Source of the DNA: Lichenibacterium ramalinae
Lineage (GTDB): Bacteria > Pseudomonadota > Alphaproteobacteria > Rhizobiales > Beijerinckiaceae
Direction of reading: 5' to 3'
NCBI RefSeq assembly: GCF_004137085.1
Contig: NZ_QYBC01000015.1
Span: 62,001 to 126,000, forward strand
Length of the DNA stretch: 64,000 nucleotides
Part shown: piece after piece, positions 1-6,911 of the stretch
How the letters are laid out: each line of letters opens with the position of its first letter
How positions within the stretch are numbered: position 1 is the first letter of the stretch
The notes under the pieces: model-generated
Databases searched by the model: none
What the model saw: the letters and a program-made list of their open reading frames with translations, nothing else
Told to the model about the DNA's origin: nothing
Position numbers and translations under genes: made by a program

Positions 1-95
1 GACGAGAGACGTCCCGAAGGTTTCGGAGGACATTGGGGCACAGGTTCGAGACGGTCACGGATTCCGATGCGGCGAGCCGGCCCGGGAGGATGGAG

Positions 96-359
96 ATGGT
101 GACGAACGCGACGCCTTTTCCGCGCATCACACGCGATCGCGGCGTGGTGGGCGGACGGCCGCGCGTGCGGGACCTGCGCGTCAGCTTCGGCATCAGCCGC
201 GGCACCCTGGGCGACGGTGTCGCGGTCGATGACTTGCTCGTCGCCGATCCCCATCTGCAGCGGACCGGTATCCTGGACGCTTGTCGTCACGGTGCCGGGC
301 TGGCGCGGGAGCGGGCGGCGGTCCTCGCATCGCCGGCAGGAATCGCGTGGTGGATATGA
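96..359 (+). CDS. Diverged DUF433 antitoxin-like protein
   Basis: The predicted 87-residue product carries the DUF433 pattern: an N-terminal I-T-R-D stretch, then VVGGRPRVRDLRVS, then a V-DDLL--DPHL helix and a closing acidic/basic helix (LARERAAVL). DUF433 proteins are small DNA-binding-like antitoxins usually paired with DUF5615 PIN-like toxins. I chose ATG 96 because GGAGGA at 85-90 sits five bases upstream; ATG 90 lies on top of that site. The stop overlaps the next start as ATGA at 356-359, which is typical of coupled toxin-antitoxin pairs. The usual KP-IRGTR-P core is degraded, so activity is doubtful. Family assignment is from memory of the motif order. Confidence 0.5.
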   Translation: MVTNATPFPRITRDRGVVGGRPRVRDLRVSFGISRGTLGDGVAVDDLLVADPHLQRTGILDACRHGAGLARERAAVLASPAGIAWWI

Positions 360-547
360 AGCTGGCGCCGGACTGGACGTCGACCCTGGGCCAAGCCGGC
401 CACGATGCCGTCCATCGCTCCCGCGTCGGCCCCCCGCTGGTCCGGGTCCTGCGCGGGACCGAAGCCGACCTTTCATCCCATGCCCTCGTGACGGTCGACG
501 ACGACCGCGTGCGGCTCCGTCTCCCGAACTTCGATACGAAACGATAG
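356..547 (+). pseudogene. Remnant of a DUF5615 PIN-like toxin
   Basis: The 63-residue frame starts MKLAPDWTSTLGQAGHDAVH, runs to SRVG, then jumps directly to a segment like the family C-terminus ([20 protein letters not shown], followed by [10 protein letters not shown]). Intact DUF5615 proteins are about 110-120 residues. The central part with the T-x-D-x-D-F region is missing, and the early acidic L-x-D-x-N-L motif is also lost. The likely explanation is an internal deletion of about 50 codons in frame. It overlaps the DUF433-like gene by four bases and ends 10 bases before sdhB. An inactive toxin is the simplest reading; a short unrelated protein is possible. Confidence 0.5.
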
Positions 548-557
548 GCTGGCAACC

Positions 558-1337
558 ATGGTTGAACTCGCGCTCCCGAAGAACTCCCAGATCAAGACGG
601 GCAAGACCTGGCCGAAGCCCGCCAACACCAAGGCCTTGAAGGAATTCCGCATCTATCGCTGGGATCCCGACACGGGCGAGAACCCGCGGATCGACACGTA
701 TTTCGTCGACCGCGAGGATTGCGGCCCGATGGTGCTGGACGGCATCATCTGGATCAAGTCGACCATCGACCCGACGCTGTCGTTCCGGCGCTCCTGCCGC
801 GAGGGCATCTGCGGCTCCTGCGCCATGAACATCGACGGCACCAACACGCTCGCCTGCACCAAGGGCATGGACGACGTGCGCGGCGCCGTGAAGCTGTATC
901 CGCTGCCCCACATGGAGGTCGTCAAGGACCTCGTCCCCGATCTGACGCGCTTCTACGCCCAGCACGCGTTGATCGAGCCCTGGCTCAAGACCGACAGCCC
1001 CACCCCCGAGAAGGAGTGGAAGCAGTCGCCCCAGTCGCGCCACGCGCTCGACGGCCTGTACGAATGCATCCTGTGCGCCTGCTGCTCGACCTCGTGCCCG
1101 AGCTACTGGTGGAACGGCGACCGCTACCTCGGCCCGGCGGCGCTGCTCCAGGCCTATCGTTGGCTCATCGATTCGCGCGACGAGGCGACGGGCGAGCGCC
1201 TGGACGGTCTGCAGGATCCCTTCCGGCTGTATCGCTGCCATTCGATCATGAACTGCGCCAAGGCATGTCCCAAGGGCCTGAACCCCGCCAAGGCCATCTC
1301 CAAGATCAAGAACATGATGGTGGCGCGCGAAGCCTGA
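558..1337 (+). CDS. sdhB: Succinate dehydrogenase iron-sulfur subunit
   Basis: SdhB of complex II, 259 residues, the usual length. It passes electrons from the flavoprotein SdhA to ubiquinone at the inner membrane. The N-terminal ferredoxin-like domain holds the [2Fe-2S] cysteines C80, C85, C88 and C100. The C-terminal domain has CxxCxxCxxxCP at C170/C173/C176/C180 and a second cluster motif at C227, C233 and C237 for the [4Fe-4S] and [3Fe-4S] centres. In alphaproteobacteria sdhA normally lies directly upstream. Here a decayed toxin-antitoxin pair precedes sdhB, so sdhA, if linked, lies left of the window. Confidence 0.98.
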   Translation: MVELALPKNSQIKTGKTWPKPANTKALKEFRIYRWDPDTGENPRIDTYFVDREDCGPMVLDGIIWIKSTIDPTLSFRRSCREGICGSCAMNIDGTNTLACTKGMDDVRGAVKLYPLPHMEVVKDLVPDLTRFYAQHALIEPWLKTDSPTPEKEWKQSPQSRHALDGLYECILCACCSTSCPSYWWNGDRYLGPAALLQAYRWLIDSRDEATGERLDGLQDPFRLYRCHSIMNCAKACPKGLNPAKAISKIKNMMVAREA

Positions 1338-1370
1338 CGGGGCGGTCGACGCACCCCGCATGCGTCAGGC
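1332..1370 (+). terminator. Hairpin at the 3' end of sdhB
   Basis: GCCTGACG (1332-1339) pairs perfectly with CGTCAGGC (1363-1370), with a possible inner GGGG/CCCC helix. It overlaps the sdhB stop codon. No T-run follows, so it may be a transcript-end stabiliser rather than a true intrinsic terminator. Confidence 0.35.
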
Positions 1371-1490
1371 GCGCGTCAACCATTCGCCATGTTTGGCGCA
1401 TCCATCCGCGCCAACCTGCGTTACCGCTGCAGAGGGACGGGTCCGGGCAGCGCTCCAGTGCGCCCGCCGTCCCGCAGTGGAGTGGCCGAG

Positions 1491-2270
1491 ATGGCGCAGA
1501 ACAATGGTCGCGGCGCGGTCGCCCTGATCGCCGGCGGGATCCTGGCCGTGACGGCCAGCGTGACGATGTTGAACGATGCCCATGCGGCCGAGGCCGGTCT
1601 TCGCCGGCCGGCCCACCGGGCTGCCGCGACGCATGCCCGCCCGGTCCGGGCCGCGGCGGCGCGTCCTCTGACGATCCGTCGTCGCGCCGCCGTGGCGCCC
1701 GTGGGCGTGGCGGGCGGCCCCGGCTTCTACGGGGACGAATATCTCGTGCGGCAGCACGCCTGGAACGACCCGCGGCTTTATTACTTCGGCCCGTTCCGCA
1801 CCGGCGGCCAGACCTTCTACGGCGACCAGGCCGGCAACCCGATCACCCGCGGCAACGCGGGCCTGGGGCAGATCGCCGGTTACGGCGGCGCTCGGGGCGG
1901 TTATGGCGGGCCTCACTTCGATGCCGTGGGCGGCTTCCATTACGGGCCCGGGCCGGACTACAAAGTCGACAACGACTATGCCTCGGGCAGCCTGTCGCGG
2001 CCCGACTATGGCGATATCGAGCCCAGCTACCCGAGCGTGAGTTCGCGGGTCGCATCCCTCAATTCCGGCGTGGTGCCGCACACGACCGACCCCGTCATGG
2101 ATCGGGCCACCGGCCGCAAGCTCCAGGCCGAGGGGCGCAGCACCGCATCCTTCGAGCAGGCCAAGGCCGAGTTCGCCGCCCCGATGCGGCGCCAGGCGCC
2201 GGTGGAGGCGGGGTTCGCCAACGGCGGCCTCGGCAGCATGGGCTTCCAAATGGGCACCGGCGAGTTCTGA
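1491..2270 (+). CDS. Secreted protein of unknown function
   Basis: A predicted 259-residue exported protein. Residues 1-33 form a signal peptide with a hydrophobic stretch (VALIAGGILAVTASVTML) ending in an A-H-A cleavage site. The mature part is rich in Gly, Tyr, Pro and Arg, with a basic Ala/Arg segment first and a Gly/Tyr-rich middle around residues 80-160. No enzyme motif or membrane anchor is visible. ATG 1491 was chosen because the signal peptide begins there; an in-frame ATG at 1389 would add 34 residues that mask it. It converges with the urease genes over a shared hairpin. I do not recognise the family. Confidence 0.72.
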   Translation: MAQNNGRGAVALIAGGILAVTASVTMLNDAHAAEAGLRRPAHRAAATHARPVRAAAARPLTIRRRAAVAPVGVAGGPGFYGDEYLVRQHAWNDPRLYYFGPFRTGGQTFYGDQAGNPITRGNAGLGQIAGYGGARGGYGGPHFDAVGGFHYGPGPDYKVDNDYASGSLSRPDYGDIEPSYPSVSSRVASLNSGVVPHTTDPVMDRATGRKLQAEGRSTASFEQAKAEFAAPMRRQAPVEAGFANGGLGSMGFQMGTGEF

Positions 2271-2277
2271 CGATGGC

Positions 2278-2304
2278 GGAGACGGGGCTTGAAGCCCCGT
2301 CTCC
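2278..2304. terminator. Bidirectional hairpin between convergent genes
   Basis: GGAGACGGGGC (2278-2288) and GCCCCGTCTCC (2294-2304) form a perfect 11-bp stem with a TTGAA loop. It fills the gap between the plus-strand secreted protein and minus-strand ureAB. There is no T-run on either side. Confidence 0.55.
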
Positions 2305-2306
2305 CG

Positions 2307-2927
<621 letters not shown>

Positions 2928-2939
2928 GCGGGGGCTCCG

Positions 2940-3782
2940 TCAGGTCCAGAGGCGGGGCAGGGCGCGGCCGCGCAATCCGGACAGCAGCGCCACGATAGCG
3001 GCGCGCAGCCGCTCTGGCGAGGGCGAGATCGCCCGGGCCACGAGCAGGCCGTTCCAGGCGCTGACGCCGGCCGTCACGGCGGAGTGGGGCTCGAGGGCCG
3101 CCCGCGCCGCCGCGACGAGGCCTTCGGCCCGCCCCGACACCATCACGAGGCTGGCGCTGGCCCGGGCGCCCGCGCCGAGCGCCGGCCGGTCCAGCACGGC
3201 GGCGATGTCGCCCGCGATCGCGACATCCTCGGCATAGGCGAGCCGCCCGTCGCGGCGCAGCCGCCACCGGTCCGAGACGCGCCCGGCCCGCATGGTTTCG
3301 CCCATGGCGAGGCGGCCGAAGACCAGGATCTCGGCCATCAGGAGCTCGGAATCCCCCGCCATGTCGACCGAGAGCCGCCGGTCGAGGCGGGCGCCGTCGA
3401 ACAGGATGGTTTCCTGCGGCAGCCATTCGAGGCGGGCGCCGGGTGCCAGCGCGAGGTCGACGGCGACGCCCGTCCCGGCCGTCCGCCCGTCGGCCTGCTG
3501 GCCGCGATATACCTTCTCGGCCGCCGTCGTGGTCAGCGTCACGGCGGCGCCGGCCTCGGCCGTGAAGGCGAAATGCGCCTCGTCGCCGCCGGCCATGCCG
3601 CCGCCGGTATTGACGATCACGGCCTCGCAGGTTTCGCCGCGGCTGCGCGGCAACCGCAGGCGGTAGCCGCCGGTCTCGTGCGGGCCGATCACCTCGGTGC
3701 GGGCGCCGACGCGGCGGAACCCGGCCGCGAGCGCGCCGCGCGCACGGTTCGAAGGGGAGGGGGAAGGGGCGGCTTCGGTCAT
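2940..3782 (-). CDS. ureD: Urease accessory protein UreD
   Basis: UreD (UreH) is the scaffold that binds apo-urease and helps deliver nickel together with UreF and UreG. The predicted product is 280 residues, a normal length. Family features include VNTGGGMAGGDEAHFAFTAE near residue 60, the TTTAAEKVYR stretch, WLPQETILFDGA and the conserved ARL--RLS segment. I place the start at ATG 3782; an upstream in-frame ATG at 3890 would overlap the divergent DoxX-like gene and add an atypical arginine-rich leader. It is the first gene of a short ureD-ureAB unit. Confidence 0.9.
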   Translation of the reverse strand: MTEAAPSPSPSNRARGALAAGFRRVGARTEVIGPHETGGYRLRLPRSRGETCEAVIVNTGGGMAGGDEAHFAFTAEAGAAVTLTTTAAEKVYRGQQADGRTAGTGVAVDLALAPGARLEWLPQETILFDGARLDRRLSVDMAGDSELLMAEILVFGRLAMGETMRAGRVSDRWRLRRDGRLAYAEDVAIAGDIAAVLDRPALGAGARASASLVMVSGRAEGLVAAARAALEPHSAVTAGVSAWNGLLVARAISPSPERLRAAIVALLSGLRGRALPRLWT

Positions 3783-3873
3783 GCCGGCGGTGTCGGGCTT
3801 CGCGCGGCGGCGCGCAACCCCTCGGGCGGCGCGCCGTTGATCCGGCAGCCCCCAGAGACCCCGCGAGACCGCC

Positions 3874-4329
3874 ATGACGCCCGAGCCCACGACCCACCCT
3901 CGGAGCCGGGCCGCCGCGCGCCTGGCCCTGGCCGCCGTCTATGCCGGGATCGGCATCGTCCACGTCACGGCGCCCGACGCCTTCCTGCCCATCATGCCGG
4001 ATTGGGTGCCGATGCCGCGCGACGTGGTTCTGGCGACGGGGGCCTGCGAACTCGCCGGGGCCGCCGCGCTGCTGACGCCGCGGCTGCGCCGGGCGGCGGG
4101 CTGGGCCTTCGCCGCCTATGCGGTCTGCGTCTTCCCGGCCAACATCAAGCACGCGGTCGACAACGTCCACGTGCCGCCCATCCCGTCGTCCTGGTGGTAC
4201 CACGGGCCGCGGCTCGCCTTCCAACCCGTCTTCGTCTGGTGGGCGCTCTGGGCCGCGGGGGTGGTGGACTGGCCGTTCGGAGGCCGCGCGACGGTCCGTC
4301 GACAGGGGGGCGACGCGATCAAGGGCTGA
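3874..4329 (+). CDS. DoxX-like small membrane protein
   Basis: A 151-residue inner-membrane protein with four predicted hydrophobic segments (about residues 14-36, 51-66, 75-90 and 110-130). The GIVHVTAPDAFLPIMPDWVP stretch after the first helix and AGAAALLTPRLRRAAGW in the second are typical of the DoxX/DUF4267-like group annotated as DoxX family. Members are four-helix proteins linked to thiosulfate:quinone oxidoreductase or redox functions, but no specific reaction can be inferred here. It is divergent from ureD and borders the prophage remnant. Confidence 0.78.
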   Translation: MTPEPTTHPRSRAAARLALAAVYAGIGIVHVTAPDAFLPIMPDWVPMPRDVVLATGACELAGAAALLTPRLRRAAGWAFAAYAVCVFPANIKHAVDNVHVPPIPSSWWYHGPRLAFQPVFVWWALWAAGVVDWPFGGRATVRRQGGDAIKG

Positions 4330-4381
4330 CGCGGCGATCTGTCTCGCCTGTGCCGAGACGGCCCGTCCAGGCTCGTGTCGG

Positions 4382-4492
4382 CTACGATCGCTTCAGGGCG
4401 AACCAACAGATGGGGTCTTCCAGGGTTGGTGCATGATCCATGGCGGCCCATCCCGCCTCGATCCACGACAGCATCTCGGCCGGAGTGCCGGG
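4382..4492 (-). pseudogene. C-terminal fragment of an immunity-like gene
   Basis: Read on the minus strand, this stretch encodes PGTPAEMLSWIEAGW, then EDPICWFALKRS and a stop. It matches the C-terminal part of the complete small gene at 6562-6903 (PGEPSEHLRRIEAEW ... SDPICWLGLKP). The first two thirds are absent. It is the leftmost scar of the repeated island and lies at its downstream end. Confidence 0.6.
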
Positions 4493-4504
4493 CCGAGGTC
4501 GGGT

Positions 4505-4527
4505 CCCATGCCGATGATCGGCATGGG
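4505..4527. repeat. Perfect 10-bp hairpin at an island junction
   Basis: CCCATGCCGA and TCGGCATGGG are exact inverted repeats around a TGA loop. The hairpin sits between the immunity-gene fragment (4382-4492) and a portal-gene fragment (4541-4582), at a recombination joint. Confidence 0.7.
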
Positions 4528-4540
4528 TGCCCCTTCCTGG

Positions 4541-4582
4541 CGCGCCGCGATCATGTCGTGCGTCGTTGCGCGTGTCGCTCTC
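4541..4582 (-). pseudogene. Short fragment of the phage portal gene
   Basis: The plus-strand stretch CGCGCCGCGATCATGTCGT is identical to the portal gene near 7893-7911, and a diverged match continues through TCGCTCTC. On the minus strand it gives HDMIAARQE, like the portal's YYDMIAARQE. It is a scrap left by duplication and deletion. Confidence 0.6.
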
Positions 4583-4632
4583 GCGTATCGATGAGAAGCA
4601 CGGCTCCGCCGCACGACGAGGTGCCGCGACCC

Positions 4633-5106
4633 CTACAGCGTTTTGAAACGCTTCATGTAGTCGAGTGCCACGTCGTAATCCCCGTTGCTGCGCGGGCTGA
4701 TGATCTGCATGCCTTCGAAGAAGCGCCTGTACTCGTGCATGAGGATCCGGAGGGCGGGAACGCGGTCCAGCGTCGCCGTGCGGGTCTGGGCGCCGCGAAG
4801 CGTCCAGGTCAGTGTCTCGCCCGAGACCTCGAACAGCATGGTCCCCGGCCAGGAAAAATACGCCTCCGCGACTGAGTCCGTGCCGTGCGACAAAGTTTTG
4901 AGAACGTTGCTCATGCTACCCCACCATTCGACGATGTCGGTCCATTCCGCATCCGTGATGAGGGGTCGTCCCCACACGGTGACACGGATGGATCCGTCCA
5001 CGTAGAGGGGGCTTCTGAGTTTCAACTCGCCCACGGTTTCGATCGGAACGAAGCGACCGTCCTGCTTGGCGCAGGTCTCGATATGGAGCATCTCGTTCGC
5101 CATCAT
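4633..5106 (-). CDS. Putative immunity protein for toxin tip 2
   Basis: A 157-residue acidic, tryptophan-rich cytosolic protein with no signal peptide, starting MMANEMLHIETCAKQDGRFV. The start is fixed by GAGGAG eight bases before ATG 5106; that site overlaps the TGA stop of the toxin-like frame upstream. The reading frame is intact to the stop at 4633. No family is recognised. The immunity role is inferred from its size, its charge and its place directly behind a toxin-like tip, the same layout as the gene pair at 6562-6912. Without a stop before it, the frame also reads upstream because of a frameshift in the toxin. Confidence 0.6.
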   Translation of the reverse strand: MMANEMLHIETCAKQDGRFVPIETVGELKLRSPLYVDGSIRVTVWGRPLITDAEWTDIVEWWGSMSNVLKTLSHGTDSVAEAYFSWPGTMLFEVSGETLTWTLRGAQTRTATLDRVPALRILMHEYRRFFEGMQIISPRSNGDYDVALDYMKRFKTL

Positions 5107-5117
5107 CGCGTTTCTCC

Positions 5118-5470
5118 TCACGGGAGTGGCACCAGACGCGTGATGCGGCCCTTGTAGGTCGTCATGTTGTAACAGACCCCCGTTTCGAGTGCCTATGAGT
5201 TTCCATCCGCATCTGTCTGGATCAGCGATGATCCCGTCTCTGTTCTTGCCGCGGACATCGCCGACGATGTCCTGGATCTCACTGATGCGCATTTTGCGGG
5301 GCAGGAAGGTTTGCGTCTGGCCCTCGCTGCCGTTCCAGTCGTCAGGAGCATGCCGCTCAAGGATGTGCTGCATGCTGGGCTTGTCGAGCAGGAAGATCTG
5401 GTTGCCGATCGTGTATCGGCGGGTTTGCATGAGGGAGGTGGCGCCCGCGGTGGTCGGCGCCGCCGCCCAG
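5118..5470 (-). pseudogene. Portal-fragment/toxin tip 2, frameshifted
   Basis: The frame opens with a portal scrap (PTTAGATSLM, matching the portal's LTTAGATSLM) and then changes to an unrelated toxin-like domain: YTIGNQIFLLDKPSMQHILE, RHAPDDW, a T-x-T-F stretch and IGTRNG. The H-I-L-E-R-H and G-T-x-N-G pattern is like small ribonuclease tips of polymorphic toxins, but I cannot name the family. After IGTRNG the frame is lost at a run of five G (minus strand; C at 5177-5181). With four G it would continue VCYNMTTYKGRITRLVPLP and end at TGA 5118-5120, right on the Shine-Dalgarno of the immunity-like gene. Confidence 0.6.
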
Positions 5471-5674
5471 GTCATCCAGCGTGAAGTCACCAGGGTAGAC
5501 ACCCCGTTCCATCAGGCGGCGGACGACGTCGAGCATGTGGCGCCGGATCTCGTCCTGAGTTCTGAGGTCGAGATCCTCGCGAAGATTTGCGGCTATAAAC
5601 GGAAGATCGATGAAATCGATATCGGCTTCGTTACGCAGCTCGCGCGCTGTGCGTTCTATGACTTCTTCGATCAT
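5357..5674 (-). pseudogene. Truncated copy of the immunity-like gene
   Basis: The first 64 codons (5674 down to about 5483) closely match the intact gene at 6562-6903: MIEEVIERTARELRNEADID and so on to RGVYPGDF. There the homology stops and the frame runs into portal-derived DNA in the wrong reading frame, ending at 5357. The missing half is the part that survives as the fragment at 4382-4492. It starts eight bases after the stop of the truncated tip-1 copy. The joint marks where toxin tip 2 was inserted or recombined in. Confidence 0.65.
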
Positions 5675-5682
5675 GGAACATC

Positions 5683-6486
5683 TCAGTGATGGATTTTGCG
5701 TTCAATCACATCTGGTAGTTTTATATCTATGGCTGGAGACCCGGAGTCGACGTGACAGGACGCCAAGATGATCCTGGCATCACTGAACGGCAAGCGGACC
5801 ATTGAGCCGCTTGCAAACGGCATCGGCGTTCCGCCGACACTCAGATAGGCATCATCGCGTTCTGCAGCCGGCAGTCCGCCAAACATGACACGGACGGTTG
5901 TCGATGTCCCCCGTTCGCCGATCGGCTTCCCATTGGGTCTCAGGAAATCACACACGCGCTGGATGGCGGCCTCGCCCGGCTCACGCTCGGCCGGGTCCGT
6001 CGGCTCGGCCGGCCGTCGGCTCGGCTCCTCGGGTGGGATCCCCTGGGCCTGTGCCGTCCCGACCGGGTTCAGCAGGTTGAGGAGCCAGGCGAGGCTTCCG
6101 GGCTGATTGTGGCCGGTGCCGCCTCCTCCGGAAGCCGGCGCACCGGCTGCGGCGCTTGCGCCAGGACCGCCTCGGCTCCAGCGGCCTCGCGGGTCGCGGG
6201 GTTCGGATGGGTCATAGTCGAAGGCCCGTGTGGCGTCCGTTGCTCTTCCAGGATCATCATCTGCGAAGACCGCCGCCGCGCTGGGGTATGTCCCGTCCTG
6301 GATGAGTCGTGCTTCCACCAGCCGCGCCGTCACCGCCGCCGGCCACAGCCCCAGCCCCGCGTAGATCTGCGTCGCCTCTCGCCTTCTACAGCGCGATGGC
6401 GGCGGCCGAGGCGGCGTCGACCTGCCACAAGGGCAGGAACGCGAAACTCAGCGCCGCGGTGTCGATGCCCTCCGAGCGCAGCATCG
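5683..6486 (-). pseudogene. Truncated second copy of portal/toxin tip 1
   Basis: This repeats the C-terminal half of the portal pseudogene at 6912-9001. It keeps the end of the portal domain (LWQVDAASAAAIAL), the linker motif DYDPSEPRDPRGRW, a proline-rich spacer and the same tip (TSTTVRV ... SPAIDIKLPDVIERKIHH). Compared with the longer copy it lacks the N-terminal portal domain, has one extra base near 6376-6382 that shifts the frame, and misses about 47 codons between AEREPGE and AAIQRV. The intact open part begins at ATG 6333. It is followed by its own truncated immunity-like gene. Confidence 0.7.
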
Positions 6487-6492
6487 AGGGTA

Positions 6493-6515
6493 CCCACGAG
6501 AACAGGTCTCGTGGG
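6493..6515. repeat. Perfect 9-bp hairpin at an island junction
   Basis: CCCACGAGA and TCTCGTGGG are exact inverted repeats with an ACAGG loop. The hairpin lies exactly where homology of the truncated copy (5683-6486) ends and before the immunity-like gene at 6562-6903 begins. The one at 4505-4527 occupies an equivalent joint, though its sequence differs. Confidence 0.7.
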
Positions 6516-6561
6516 AGCCCTTGCCGGTCAAGCCGTGTGCTGCTCAAGCTACACCAGGGGG

Positions 6562-6903
6562 TTATGGTGTATTGCATGCTGGCTTGAGGCCGAGCCAGCA
6601 GATAGGATCAGACAGGGTGAGGGGCTTACCCATCGCGATCCACTCAGCTTCGATCCGTCGAAGATGCTCGCTCGGTTCGCCGGGCCAGAACGCCATGTGG
6701 ATCGCGTGATCATAGTCACCGGGGTAGACGCCCCGGTCCATCAGGCGGCGGACGACTTCGAGCGTGTGGCGCCGGATCTCGTCCTGTGTTTTGAGGTCGA
6801 GATCCTCGCGAAGACTTCCGGCTATAAACGGAAGATCGATAAAATCGATATCGGCTTCGTTCCGCAGCTCGGCGACCGTGCGTTCTATGGTTTCTTCGAT
6901 CAT
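6562..6903 (-). CDS. Putative immunity protein for toxin tip 1
   Basis: A 113-residue, mostly helical acidic protein (MIEETIERTVAELRNEADID ... SDPICWLGLKPACNTP). The ATG lies eight bases after the stop of the portal/tip-1 frame, and the TGA of that frame is part of the TGAGG Shine-Dalgarno, so translation is likely coupled. No family is recognised. Two broken copies (5357-5674 and 4382-4492) accompany the repeats, always behind a tip. The immunity role is inferred from this consistent pairing, small size and acidity. It is the only complete copy. Confidence 0.6.
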   Translation of the reverse strand: MIEETIERTVAELRNEADIDFIDLPFIAGSLREDLDLKTQDEIRRHTLEVVRRLMDRGVYPGDYDHAIHMAFWPGEPSEHLRRIEAEWIAMGKPLTLSDPICWLGLKPACNTP

Positions 6904-6911
6904 GGTAAGCC

